A DNA stretch of 8,882 nucleotides from Clostridia bacterium (GTDB lineage Bacteria > Bacillota > Clostridia > Peptostreptococcales > Anaerovoracaceae): positions 1-8,882 of the forward strand of contig JAIKZT010000035.1 of assembly GCA_024682015.1 (NCBI GenBank), given 5' to 3'. The first letter of the stretch is position 1, and every line of letters begins with the position of its first letter. A program made the translations under genes and the position numbers. This document shows, piece after piece, positions 1 through 5,763 of the stretch. The notes below the pieces were generated by a model. It was not told the origin of the DNA. It ran no database searches and saw only the letters and a list, made by a program, of their open reading frames with translations.

Positions 1-14
1 GCCGCGCAGGCACA

Positions 15-108
15 GCGTTCCATAATAGGTCTGAGTTGTGTGTTTGCACTGCGTAGCCGCGCGTTCCATAAATGTGTCTATACTATCTGTTTGCACTGTC
101 TGGTCGCG
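15..108. repeat. Short direct repeats, about 47 bp
   Basis: Two diverged direct units start with GCGTTCCATA at 15 and 61. Each carries TTTGCACTG about 27-32 bases later and ends in a GC-rich run before the next GCGTTCCATA at 109. The second unit (61-108) recurs at 383-430, just ahead of the second long element, with CCATAAATGTGTCTATACT identical in both. So the short unit and the following long element were copied together, with an offset of 322-323 bases. No coding potential is seen. Confidence 0.75.
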
Positions 109-267
109 GCGTTCCATAAATGTGAAGATGCCCGATTTCGAACGTTTCGCGTTCTAGATTCGGATTATTTCGTTCCATGGAACGGATTTCACGTTCCATG
201 GCGCATAAATTGGCCATTTTAGAACGTCAGACGTTCCATATCGCAAAATTCACAAACATGGAACGTC
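108..267 (+). ncRNA. Candidate structured repeat element, copy 1
   Basis: This about 160-bp unit can fold into a closing stem with three internal hairpins. Closing stem: 108-117 pairs with 258-267 (10 pairs, one G-U), then after a 3x3 internal loop 121-126 pairs with 249-254. Hairpin 1 is GAACG-tttcg-CGTTC (140-154). Hairpin 2 is a perfect 10-pair stem, 175-184 with 192-201, loop GATTTCA. Hairpin 3 is GAACGT-cag-ACGTTC (222-236). A perfect 14-bp DNA palindrome, CGTTCCATGGAACG, sits at 171-184. The same plan is kept in copy 2 with a compensatory change in hairpin 2. I know no named RNA family of this shape. It may be an RNA, a MITE-like mobile repeat or an array of protein-binding palindromes; the ncRNA type is an inference, and the repeat itself is seen directly. 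Confidence 0.45.
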
Positions 268-429
268 CGCCAGCATTCGCAGCATAGACAGACGCCACAT
301 GAAAAACACATGACCCAAACTTACGAGCTTTGCTTTCCCGATTCCATTACTATATGTATCTGCATATGTGTCTTCGGTCGTGGCAATCCATAAATGTGTC
401 TATACTATCTGTTTGCGCTGCGCAGCCGC

Positions 430-590
430 GGCGTTCCATAATTGTGAAAATGCCCGATTTCGAACGTTTCGCGTTCTATATTCGGATTATTTCGTTGCGT
501 GGAACGGATTTCACGTTCCACGTCGCATGGAATGGCCAATTTAGAACGTCAGACGTTCCAAATTTCAAAAATTCACAAACATGGAACGTC
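430..590 (+). ncRNA. Candidate structured repeat element, copy 2
   Basis: Second copy of the element at 108-267, aligned nearly end to end. The closing stem is better here: 430-439 pairs with 581-590, then 442-448 with 572-578, interrupted by a 2x2 loop. Hairpin 1 is retained. Hairpin 2 is CGTGGAACG (498-506) with CGTTCCACG (514-522), loop GATTTCA. Compared with copy 1, the A177-T199 pair became G499-C521, a change on both sides, and the next pair outward went from C-G to G-T, a wobble on the + strand. Hairpin 3, GAACGT-cag-ACGTTC (544-558), is identical. The element is preceded by the same roughly 47-bp unit (383-430) and followed by the terminator at 662-707. Function unknown. Confidence 0.45.
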
Positions 591-661
591 TGATTGCGCC
601 TTATCATCCATGCCCCCGTTGCGTAGACGCCTGTTCCCCGGGCAAACGCCACAGGAACAAG

Positions 662-707
662 AAACCCCGCGAGGCTTGGAGTTACAGGCTTTGCGGGGTT
701 TTGTTTT
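662..707 (+). terminator. Strong intrinsic terminator
   Basis: A 17-pair stem (662-678 with 685-701) closes a GAGTTA loop. Three pairs are G-U when read as + strand RNA (671-692, 673-690, 676-687), and these become mismatches on the other strand. A T-rich tail, TTTTGTTTT, follows at 699-707. The right-hand orientation is therefore favoured and would end a transcript coming through the repeat region. Read leftward, the hairpin is followed by the weaker tract TTTCTTGTT, so it could also end phzF transcripts, whose stop codon is about 75 bases away. Confidence 0.85.
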
Positions 708-777
708 AAAGTGGATCCCAAATCAAGAACCTTTTCAAACGTAACGCTTTGGCACCCTGTTTCTGGAGGTTCAAAGG

Positions 778-1665
778 TTACAGAGTGCTAGGATCGACCT
801 CATAGCGTTCCGCGAAGACCGCAGTTCCGAATATCCTTACCTGGGCGGACGGATCTGCCGGGACGAGCGTCTCGACCAGGCCGTCCTTGCCGATCTCCAG
901 GCCCTGTTCGCTGACGACGCGCAGTTCGCGTGTCGGATCCGAAGCGATGTGGCGCTTGTAATAGGCGCCCATCACGCCGGAAGCTGTGCCCGTAACGGGA
1001 TCTTCCCCGATGTTGTTGCGCGGGGAAGAAAAGTGTCTCGCGTGGATCATGGCGCCTTCATAGACAGTCTCCAGGCAGAAGGGGTGCAGCGATGCGTAGG
1101 GTTCATCCCTGAGAATGGACGGAAAGCGCAGGTGGTCCGGCTTCATCCTGGAGAAACTCTCCCGGCGCAGGATGGGGATCGCCACAGTCCAAAGACCCGT
1201 GCAGCCGTATACGATGGGAAAGCGGTCGTCGAGGTCTTCGCGGGTCAGCCCGATGACCTCCGCCAGCGCCGCCGCATCGCCCCGGAAGGGCTTTTCCCGG
1301 TAGGCTGCCTGGGTCATGCCGATGCGGATGCGGCCGTTTGCGCGGGTCACGCTCATGGGCATGATGCCGGCGCCCGTCTCAACGAGGATGCCGCCTTCGC
1401 CGAGGCGGCCTTTTTCCGCGAGCATGTAGAGCGAGCCGACCGTCGCGTGGCCGCAGAGAGGAACCTCCGCGCCGGGCGTGAAATAACGAAGACGCAGGTC
1501 TGCCTTTTCGGAAGGAAGGACGAAGGCGGTCTCGCTGTAGGCAGCCTTTTTGGCGATGGCCTGCATCTGCGCGTCACTTAAATTTTCCGTTTCGAGGACG
1601 ACTCCAGCCGGATTGCCGTTGCCGGGGACGTCCGTAAACGCGTCGTAGCGATAGAGTGTGATCAT
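778..1665 (-). CDS. PhzF family isomerase-like protein
   Basis: A 295-residue protein of the PhzF/YddE fold family (two diaminopimelate-epimerase-like halves). Landmarks are YRYDAFTDVPGNGNPAGVV at the N terminus, YSETAF with the family's essential glutamate at E45, the PLCGHATVG loop with H73, and GEDPVTGTASG with D222. These correspond to the catalytic Glu, His and Asp known for PhzF. Phenazine PhzF isomerises a dihydro-hydroxyanthranilate, but most family members in Bacillota have no assigned substrate and there is no phenazine gene here, so the reaction is not known. The start at 1665 is chosen because GAAAGG lies 8 bases upstream and the family motif begins at residue 2. An upstream ATG at 1770 would add 35 residues unlike the family and run across the promoter. 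The gene stands alone on this strand, divergent from the operon at 1801. Length is normal for the family. Confidence 0.92.
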   Translation of the reverse strand: MITLYRYDAFTDVPGNGNPAGVVLETENLSDAQMQAIAKKAAYSETAFVLPSEKADLRLRYFTPGAEVPLCGHATVGSLYMLAEKGRLGEGGILVETGAGIMPMSVTRANGRIRIGMTQAAYREKPFRGDAAALAEVIGLTREDLDDRFPIVYGCTGLWTVAIPILRRESFSRMKPDHLRFPSILRDEPYASLHPFCLETVYEGAMIHARHFSSPRNNIGEDPVTGTASGVMGAYYKRHIASDPTRELRVVSEQGLEIGKDGLVETLVPADPSAQVRIFGTAVFAERYEVDPSTL

Positions 1666-1693
1666 GGTGCTTGCCTTTCTTTCGCGGGGATAC

Positions 1694-1733
1694 GGTACAA
1701 CGTAACTGTACCATAAAGGCATGTGGCATACAA
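1694..1733 (-). promoter_or_regulatory. phzF-like promoter with GGTACA dyad
   Basis: On the minus strand TTGTAT (1733-1728) is followed after 17 bases by TACAGT (1710-1705), a moderate sigma-A match. The -10 lies inside the 19-bp dyad GGTACA-N7-TGTACC (1694-1712), a plausible repressor operator. The opposite promoter's -35 begins only 20 bases further right at 1753, so one regulator could affect both directions. The regulator is unknown. Confidence 0.45.
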
Positions 1734-1752
1734 CCGCGGGGCCGAACGGCTG

Positions 1753-1793
1753 TTGACATTCCGCCCGCATTTGCTAAACTGCAGGATAGGAGG
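1753..1793 (+). promoter_or_regulatory. Sigma-A promoter and RBS of first operon
   Basis: A consensus -35 TTGACA (1753-1758) is separated by 16 bases from TAAACT (1775-1780). The ribosome binding site AGGAGG (1788-1793) lies 7 bases before the ATG at 1801. The transcript leader would be very short, under 20 bases, leaving no room for a riboswitch or attenuator. Confidence 0.65.
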
Positions 1794-1800
1794 ATCTGTT

Positions 1801-2433
1801 ATGGAACGCGAGATGAGAAAGGACAAGATCAGGAGGATCCTGAACGTTCTGATGGCGATCGCCGTGTTCGGCTCCTGGGGCCATATGGTATTTGCCGGCG
1901 GGGGCACGCTGTCGTCTGCGGGCGTTTCGAGCCTGAAGTACTTTACGGTACTGTCGAACCTGCTGGAGGGCTTTGCGTGCCTTTACTGGCTTCTAACCCG
2001 GCGAATGGCCGCGCGTGACCCCGGACAGCGCGGTGAAACGCTAAAATACGTATCCACGGTAGCGGTATCGATCACGTTCCTCGTGGTCGTGGGGTTTTTG
2101 GGGCCGCTCTACGGTTATCCCAGCATGTTCGCGGAGGCCAACCTGTGGATGCATCTGGTGGTTCCGGTAGCGGCAATCTGCGAACAGCTCTTCCTGGCGA
2201 AGGGTCCGTTTGACCGCAAGGCCAATCTGATGACCGCCGTCCCCGTCCTGATCTACGGCGCGGGCTACTTGGGCAACATCATTGCAAACGGCGTGGGGGA
2301 ATGGCCGAACACGAACGACTGGTACAGTTTCATGATGTGGGGCTACCCGGGAGCGACGATCATATACTTCGGCCTCATGGCGCTCTCGCTGGCGCTGGGC
2401 TGGCTGTTCAGAAAGGCCGGTGCGAAGCGATGA
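1801..2433 (+). CDS. Pr6Pr / AIG1-ADTRP-like membrane protein
   Basis: A 210-residue integral membrane protein with about six hydrophobic segments (near residues 13-32, 47-66, 83-101, 115-133, 147-162 and 180-202) and basic ends. The pattern SSLKYFTVLSNLLEG followed by LWMHLVVPVAAICEQLFL matches bacterial Pr6Pr/FAR-17a/AIG1 membrane proteins. In the human relatives AIG1 and ADTRP, a membrane threonine and a histidine form the active site of a hydrolase acting on fatty acid esters of hydroxy fatty acids. The equivalents here appear to be T49 (in YFTVLSN) and H118 (in WMHLVVP). Whether the bacterial protein is a lipid hydrolase is not established, so this is inference. The start is fixed by AGGAGG at 1788. 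It is the first gene of an operon and its stop overlaps the next start as ATGA. Confidence 0.8.
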   Translation: MEREMRKDKIRRILNVLMAIAVFGSWGHMVFAGGGTLSSAGVSSLKYFTVLSNLLEGFACLYWLLTRRMAARDPGQRGETLKYVSTVAVSITFLVVVGFLGPLYGYPSMFAEANLWMHLVVPVAAICEQLFLAKGPFDRKANLMTAVPVLIYGAGYLGNIIANGVGEWPNTNDWYSFMMWGYPGATIIYFGLMALSLALGWLFRKAGAKR

Positions 2434-3293
2434 CGCAAAGCAAAACGAAGCGGACGGTCGCGGCCGGGATCGCCCTGGCGATCGTACTGCTTCTGGCTTG
2501 CGCGAGGCTGCTGCCGCAGAGTTTGGACAAGGTAGTCTGGCGTTTCCGGCAGGCCCCGATGCACGTCACCATCATCAAATACGATGCGGCGCAGGCGCCC
2601 GCTGTGGGGGTCACGCTCAATGAAGAGCGGACGGCGGAGCTGATGCGGCAGTTGGGAAATCTGCGCGGCAGACGAGCCGGAAGCGGGCCGGATACGGATG
2701 CGGCGGGGTATTTCCTTCGACTGAGGAGCACCGATTACAACGAATACGATTATTTCGGGGAATCCGAGTATGTGATAGCTGACGAAGGCGGCGCGCTCAC
2801 CGTCGGGTGGGGCGAGGATAAGACTGCTGCCTATCGCCTGACCGGAGAGGCGCGGGCGCTGTGCGATCTGTGCGATGCCTATCTGTTTCCGGAAGGCGGA
2901 TATCCGGGAATAGCTTTCCTGCGGGAGTTTTTCGGGATCGATGGGGGTGGACGGTGGAATCTATGGATCGAGGCTGGCCTTTCCGCCGATTCGAGGGCGT
3001 TTTCCCGTGCCATTGAGCCCTACCACGCGGGGTTGGCTCCCTACGTGACGGAGGAGATCCTCAAGCGGATCGAACTGGGCCGGTATCTCTTCCGGATGGA
3101 GAGCACGTGCAAGGCCGAGGCGGACCGGTGGGACATTCTGATGATCCGCGTCGACGAGCGGTCTGTGCCGGGCAGCTGCAACTTCTGGGTAGACCTTCGC
3201 AGCGTGGCGGCGCCCTACGCATATCAGACGTTTTCCGGCAGTTATCAGGTGAACGGGGACGGTCTGGTAAAGAATTTCTTTATCGATCTTTAG
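2430..3293 (+). CDS. Unrecognised membrane-anchored protein
   Basis: A 287-residue protein that I do not recognise. Residues 1-9 are basic and polar, and 10-29 form a hydrophobic segment. L21-L22-A23-C24 resembles a lipobox, so the protein may be a lipoprotein; otherwise the segment is an uncleaved anchor. The remainder is predicted outside the membrane. Residues 44-153 carry a strand-rich stretch (MHVTIIKYD, YFLRLRSTDYNEYDYFGESEYVI) reminiscent of small secreted Bacillota domains. Residues 175-287 form a second part (WNLWIEAG, then CNFWVDLRSV and a C-terminal KNFFIDL) with an alpha-plus-beta look, possibly NTF2-like, but I cannot assign it. The start overlaps the stop of the Pr6Pr gene (ATGA), implying translational coupling and possibly a shared membrane function. 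The next gene begins 32 bases downstream. Confidence 0.75.
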   Translation: MTQSKTKRTVAAGIALAIVLLLACARLLPQSLDKVVWRFRQAPMHVTIIKYDAAQAPAVGVTLNEERTAELMRQLGNLRGRRAGSGPDTDAAGYFLRLRSTDYNEYDYFGESEYVIADEGGALTVGWGEDKTAAYRLTGEARALCDLCDAYLFPEGGYPGIAFLREFFGIDGGGRWNLWIEAGLSADSRAFSRAIEPYHAGLAPYVTEEILKRIELGRYLFRMESTCKAEADRWDILMIRVDERSVPGSCNFWVDLRSVAAPYAYQTFSGSYQVNGDGLVKNFFIDL

Positions 3294-3325
3294 GCGGTGT
3301 GGCACATTGAAGGAAAGGCAAGAAT

Positions 3326-3850
3326 ATGGCAACGGATTACAAGATCAAGGGCATGAACTGGGATCTCATGGAGAAGGTGGATCCCGCGCTGGTGGAAGAG
3401 GGCGCTGAGGCTTTCGCGAACGAGCTGATGTGCTCCCAGTGCGCGTTCGTCCATGGCGCGCGGATGCTGGGATTCGACGAGGAACAGGCGCTTTTGACCT
3501 CCAGCGGCTTCGGCTGGGGCATGCAGCACGGCGAGCGCTGCGGCGCCGTGACGGGGAGTTTAATGGCCTTGGGCCTGAAATACGGCTACCGCAACAGGGA
3601 GGAATTCCCGAATTATAAGATCCTCAAGAAGAAGCAGGCGGAATTCGATCGCAGGTTTCTGGAGGGCGTGGGAGCGCTCACCTGCCGGGAGATCCTCCAG
3701 GGAAACTACGCGGTGGAAAAGGAACGGGCGGCGATCTATGCGGAGAAGCGCTACGACGCCTGCGAACTGGTGATGGGGTATGCCCTGAGCATCCTGGAGG
3801 ATCTGCTGCGGGACACGTCGGACGACGAGGCGCTCGTGCGGAGCAAATAG
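3326..3850 (+). CDS. C_GCAxxG_C_C family redox protein
   Basis: A 174-residue cytoplasmic protein of the C_GCAxxG_C_C family, thought to be redox active from its conserved cysteines. Conserved elements are CSQCAF (C36, C39), the GFGWGMQHGERCGAVTGSLM block (C72; many members have GFGGG), a downstream CREIL (C120) and C146 near the C terminus. There is no signal peptide or membrane segment. AGGAAAGG (3311-3318) precedes the ATG by 7 bases. Members often sit near transport or iron-sulfur proteins but none has a firmly known reaction. Here it follows a membrane-anchored protein and precedes a degenerate 4Fe-4S protein gene by 7 bases, which suggests that a redox pair once existed. Confidence 0.9.
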   Translation: MATDYKIKGMNWDLMEKVDPALVEEGAEAFANELMCSQCAFVHGARMLGFDEEQALLTSSGFGWGMQHGERCGAVTGSLMALGLKYGYRNREEFPNYKILKKKQAEFDRRFLEGVGALTCREILQGNYAVEKERAAIYAEKRYDACELVMGYALSILEDLLRDTSDDEALVRSK

Positions 3851-3857
3851 GCGGGTT

Positions 3858-4169
3858 TTGACGGGGGAGGCAGCCAAGGAAAGACAGCGCATCGACAGAG
3901 CATCACTGGCAGCATTCATCACGGAGCACCTGATCGGCGCGGCGGATAATACGGTAACGGCGGAAACGGCCGTCGATCCCGCGGACGTCGGGACAAGCCT
4001 TTACGACGCGCCGCTCGTCTGCGTCGGAGCCGCGGATGATCCGCTGTGGGAGCGGTTCAAGATGAAGGCGCGAAACGGCGTTGCGGGCTGCTGCGGCAAA
4101 TGCCAGGTGAGCGTACCCTGCAGCAGGGAGATTCCGGCGGGGGCGAAGCAGCGGTCACCCCGGGTGTGA
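3858..4169 (+). pseudogene. Epoxyqueuosine reductase-like gene, middle deleted
   Basis: The open frame (103 residues from a TTG) joins the two ends of a family normally about 270-300 residues long. Residues 15-70 (SLAAFITEHL to LYDAPLVCVGAADDPLWERFK) resemble the N terminus of QueG-like 4Fe-4S proteins of Clostridia, where FDAPLFGFASADDPLF-type motifs occur. Residues 75-95 (GVAGCCGKCQVSVPCSREIP) resemble the extreme C terminus (GCGKCQ..VPC). The intervening catalytic part and the ferredoxin-like CxxCxxC clusters, roughly 190 residues, are missing, yet the frame stays open. The last residues and stop codon lie inside the first TGTGACCC repeat. There is no ATG and only a poorly placed GGCGGG upstream. 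I read it as a deletion remnant; a surviving small cysteine protein is possible. The match is from memory of the family, not a search. Confidence 0.6.
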
Positions 4170-4308
4170 CCCGGCCAAGGCTTTGCGGATGCGGGGCACA
4201 CCGCCGTGTGACCCAAAGCGGCTGATTCCGGAATGGGCCACATGCGAGCCGCGATCCATGTGACCCATTCTGCGGTTTTGCCATACGGGTCACATATTCG
4301 TGTGACCC
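4153..4308. repeat. Four-unit TGTGACCC dyad array
   Basis: TGTGACCC occurs four times, at 4165, 4207, 4259 and 4301, spaced 42, 52 and 42 bases. Each is the right arm of a dyad whose left arm is a variant of GGGTCACA: GGTCAC at 4153; GGGGCACAC at 4193 (8 of 9 pairs, loop CGCC); a 13-base arm at 4232-4244 pairing with 4257-4269 (12 of 13); and a perfect GGGTCACA at 4287 with loop TATTCG. The right arm is invariant and the left arm drifts, mainly at one position. The array fills the space between the operon's last frame and its terminator. It may be a regulator-binding array, a 3' UTR hairpin cluster or a genome repeat family. Confidence 0.85.
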
Positions 4309-4323
4309 AGCCGAGGCTCGCCT

Positions 4324-4354
4324 TGCCGGTCCCCTTACGCGGCCGGTATTTTTT
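4324..4354 (+). terminator. Intrinsic terminator of first operon
   Basis: An eight-pair stem (4324-4331 with 4341-4348, two G-U pairs on the + strand) with a nine-base loop is followed by six T residues (4349-4354). It lies directly after the TGTGACCC array and 61 bases before the sigma factor start. The sigma operon therefore probably has its own start between here and 4416, but no convincing sigma-A promoter is visible in that gap, which may mean it is read by an alternative sigma factor or by read-through. Confidence 0.6.
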
Positions 4355-4415
4355 ATGGGCCGATGTCGCTTTTTGCCCCGGTTTTGCGATTATATGGATG
4401 AAAGGGGAAAGACGC

Positions 4416-4934
4416 ATGCTGCAGGTCTTTCTGGCGCTGCTGAATACGGCGCAGGAGAGAGACAAGTTTACAAGGATCTACGGGGAATACCGCGACCTCA
4501 TGTTTTACATTGCCCGAAAGTACCTGGACAGCGATGCGGACCGGGAAATTGTGGTGGATGCGGCCCTGCACGGCGTGCTGCGCCTGCTGGATACGATCGA
4601 GGACCCCGTCAGCGCGAAGACGAAGAATCTGATGGCGCTGATCACGCGCAACAAGTGCGTCGACCTCCTGCGGCGCAGGAACGGCTCTGCGGAAGGATCC
4701 TGGGAGGAGACGGCTGAGCAGGCAGTTTTGCCACAGGGGCAGGGCAGCGAGCTGTCCCTGGCGATCGCTGCTATGAGCGAAGCCGGCCGGGACGCGATCC
4801 TGCTGCGGTATTATTACGGGTATTCGGCAGCGGAGATCGCAAAGCTGCTGGGAATAAGCAAGGACGCGGCGCGCAAGCGCCTGGAGCGCGCAAAAGCCGA
4901 ACTGAAAGGCCTTCTGGAGGAGGACGAGCGATGA
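4416..4934 (+). CDS. ECF-type sigma-70 family sigma factor
   Basis: A 172-residue sigma factor with only regions 2 and 4. Region 2 spans about residues 15-90 (FTRIYGEYRDLMFYIARKYL, then ALITRNKCVDLLRRR). After a short linker, region 4 covers about 112-168 with the helix-turn-helix YYYGYSAAEIAKLLGISKDAARKRLERAKAEL. It would direct RNA polymerase to a small set of promoters, often including its own. The start at 4416 is chosen for AAAGGGGA at 4401-4408; an ATG at 4398 lacks a ribosome binding site, and the upstream extension of the frame is repeat DNA. The gene overlaps by ATGA the small duplicated ORF at 4931, which leads to a DUF4367 membrane protein, its likely anti-sigma partner. The C-terminal GLLEEDER coding sequence is part of the 44-bp tandem duplication. 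Confidence 0.92.
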   Translation: MLQVFLALLNTAQERDKFTRIYGEYRDLMFYIARKYLDSDADREIVVDAALHGVLRLLDTIEDPVSAKTKNLMALITRNKCVDLLRRRNGSAEGSWEETAEQAVLPQGQGSELSLAIAAMSEAGRDAILLRYYYGYSAAEIAKLLGISKDAARKRLERAKAELKGLLEEDER

Positions 4935-4998
4935 GGGGGAAGATGGAGAAAGGCATTCTGGAGGATGATGAGTGATGAGGGGCAAGATGGAGGACGGC
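4908..4998. repeat. 44-bp tandem duplication at sigma/anti-sigma junction
   Basis: Unit 1 (4908-4951) and unit 2 (4952-4995) match at about 37 of 44 positions, and a third unit begins with GGCATTCTG at 4996. Each unit contains CTGGAGGA, a ribosome binding site, and GATGAGGGG, a start codon with the first codons. Unit 1 covers the true end of the sigma gene. Because 44 is not a multiple of three, copying it produced a new stop and a new start rather than a longer protein. Confidence 0.9.
4931..4975 (+). CDS. 14-residue coupled leader ORF
   Basis: ATG at 4931 overlaps the sigma stop (ATGA) and opens MRGKMEKGILEDDE, stopping at 4973-4975. That stop overlaps the ATG at 4975 of the next gene. The first half copies the anti-sigma N terminus (MRGKMEDGIL) and the second half copies the sigma C terminus (GLLEEDE), as expected from the tandem duplication. 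A GGAGGAGG site lies 7-8 bases before its ATG. It may simply be a by-product, or it may tune coupling between sigma and anti-sigma synthesis. Whether the peptide has a role is unknown. Confidence 0.5.
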   Translation: MRGKMEKGILEDDE

Positions 4999-5682
4999 AT
5001 TCTGACGGCCGGAGGAAGAGCCTTCGGGGCCGAGGATCTGGCTGCCGCCTGCGAACCGGTATGCGCGAAGCTCCTTGCGCAGCTGCCGGACATCGCGCCC
5101 CCGGCGAAGGTTTCTCGCCGATTCGCGGATGGCGCAAAGCGGCTGTACGCAAGGCGCATTCTGGAAGAAAGGCTGCTGCGCATAGGCCGGACGGCTGCGG
5201 CCATCCTGCTGGCGCTGATCCTCTGCTTTTCGGCCTATCTGACCGCAAACGCCCAAGCGCGGGGCGCGCTGGTCCGCTGGTGGAAGGAACTGACCGGGTC
5301 GGGAGCGGTCTATTGGTTTGAAGGGAACGGACAGGCATCCGAAGAGGTCGTCTATGCGCCCGGCTGGCTGCCGGACGGCCTGGACCTGAAGGATGAGGCG
5401 CTGCGCGGCGGGTTCGCGTCCTACCTGTATCAGGGCGAAGCCGGCATGCTGGCTTTCGAGTATTCCGCCGGGGATGTGAATGGCGCCTGCGAGATTGTCG
5501 GGGAAGGAGAAGGCACGAGCGTTTCGGTGAACGGTCTCGCGGGATGGCTGCACGAGGACGAGGGGAGGGTCAACCTGATCTGGACCGATGAAGAAGCGGG
5601 GATAGTCTTCACGATTGGCTCGGACCTGCCGGCGGACATCGTGCTGCGGGTGGCCGAAAGCGTGACGCCGGCCAGTCCCTGA
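4975..5682 (+). CDS. DUF4367 anti-sigma-like membrane protein
   Basis: A 235-residue single-pass protein. Residues 1-69 are cytoplasmic and helical and would contact the sigma factor. Residues 72-92 form the membrane segment (AAAILLALILCFSAYLTANA). Residues 126-231 outside the membrane look like a DUF4367 domain: YAPGWLPDGLDL, MLAFEYSAG, VNGLAGWLHED, NLIWTDEEAGIVFTIGSDLPADIVLRVAESV. Such proteins commonly follow ECF sigma genes in Clostridia and are taken as anti-sigma or sensor proteins. No zinc-binding anti-sigma motif is present; C26 and C30 occur without the usual histidine. The ATG at 4975 is preferred over GTG at 4972 because the duplicated unit upstream uses the matching ATG and spacing. 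It is followed 81 bases later by a secreted peptidase gene in the same direction, suggesting that the operon responds to the cell envelope. Confidence 0.82.
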   Translation: MRGKMEDGILTAGGRAFGAEDLAAACEPVCAKLLAQLPDIAPPAKVSRRFADGAKRLYARRILEERLLRIGRTAAAILLALILCFSAYLTANAQARGALVRWWKELTGSGAVYWFEGNGQASEEVVYAPGWLPDGLDLKDEALRGGFASYLYQGEAGMLAFEYSAGDVNGACEIVGEGEGTSVSVNGLAGWLHEDEGRVNLIWTDEEAGIVFTIGSDLPADIVLRVAESVTPASP

Positions 5683-5763
5683 TGCGGTCGGGCAGGCACC
5701 GTTATGTTGAACATCAGCGGACAGGGCGGGGGATGTCCTGTAACATGGAATCGAGGTAGGGAG

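Larger units (their letters stand above)
1..777. other. Gene-free repeat-rich region
   Basis: No credible gene lies between the left edge and the end of the phzF-like gene. Short open frames here (about 40-222, 330-593 and 476-744) run through repeated DNA, give different non-homologous peptides from the two repeat copies, and lack ribosome binding sites. The stretch is visibly richer in A/T than the genes to its right. It is dominated by CGTTCC and its complement GGAACG, arranged as direct repeats and nested palindromes. Positions 268-382 between the two long copies show only weak traces of the same words. Positions 595-660 hold small hairpins such as GCGT-AG-ACGC (621-630), before the terminator at 662-707. 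All non-Watson-Crick pairs in the main hairpins are G-U only if the + strand is RNA, which suggests rightward transcription ending at that terminator. Confidence 0.75.

Noticed and set aside
171..184. ParB-binding parS centromere site
   Set aside because: CGTTCCATGGAACG is a perfect palindrome but does not match the parS consensus TGTTTCACGTGAAACA, and no par genes are nearby.
108..267. MITE or insertion sequence ends
   Set aside because: The terminal inverted repeats are suggestive, but no target-site duplication is evident and there is no transposase. It is kept as an alternative for the structured element, not called.
15..590. CRISPR array
   Set aside because: Repeats are long, diverged and unevenly spaced, and the intervals are themselves repeated. 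There are no uniform spacers and no cas gene.
40..593. Short rightward open frames in the repeat region
   Set aside because: They read through repeated palindromes, have no ribosome binding site, and equivalent repeat copies are read in different frames with no shared protein.
662..707. Integrase attachment site
   Set aside because: The hairpin resembles ones seen beside tyrosine recombinases, but no recombinase or duplicated att core is visible, and the T-tail fits a terminator.
949..1581. Rightward open frame antisense to the PhzF-like gene
   Set aside because: It mirrors a clear enzyme with catalytic motifs on the other strand, and its composition is typical of an antisense shadow.
4355..4415. 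Sigma-A promoter for the ECF sigma gene
   Set aside because: TATATG at 4391 has no acceptable -35 at 16-18 bases, and TTGCCC at 4373 is only 12 bases from it, so nothing was called.
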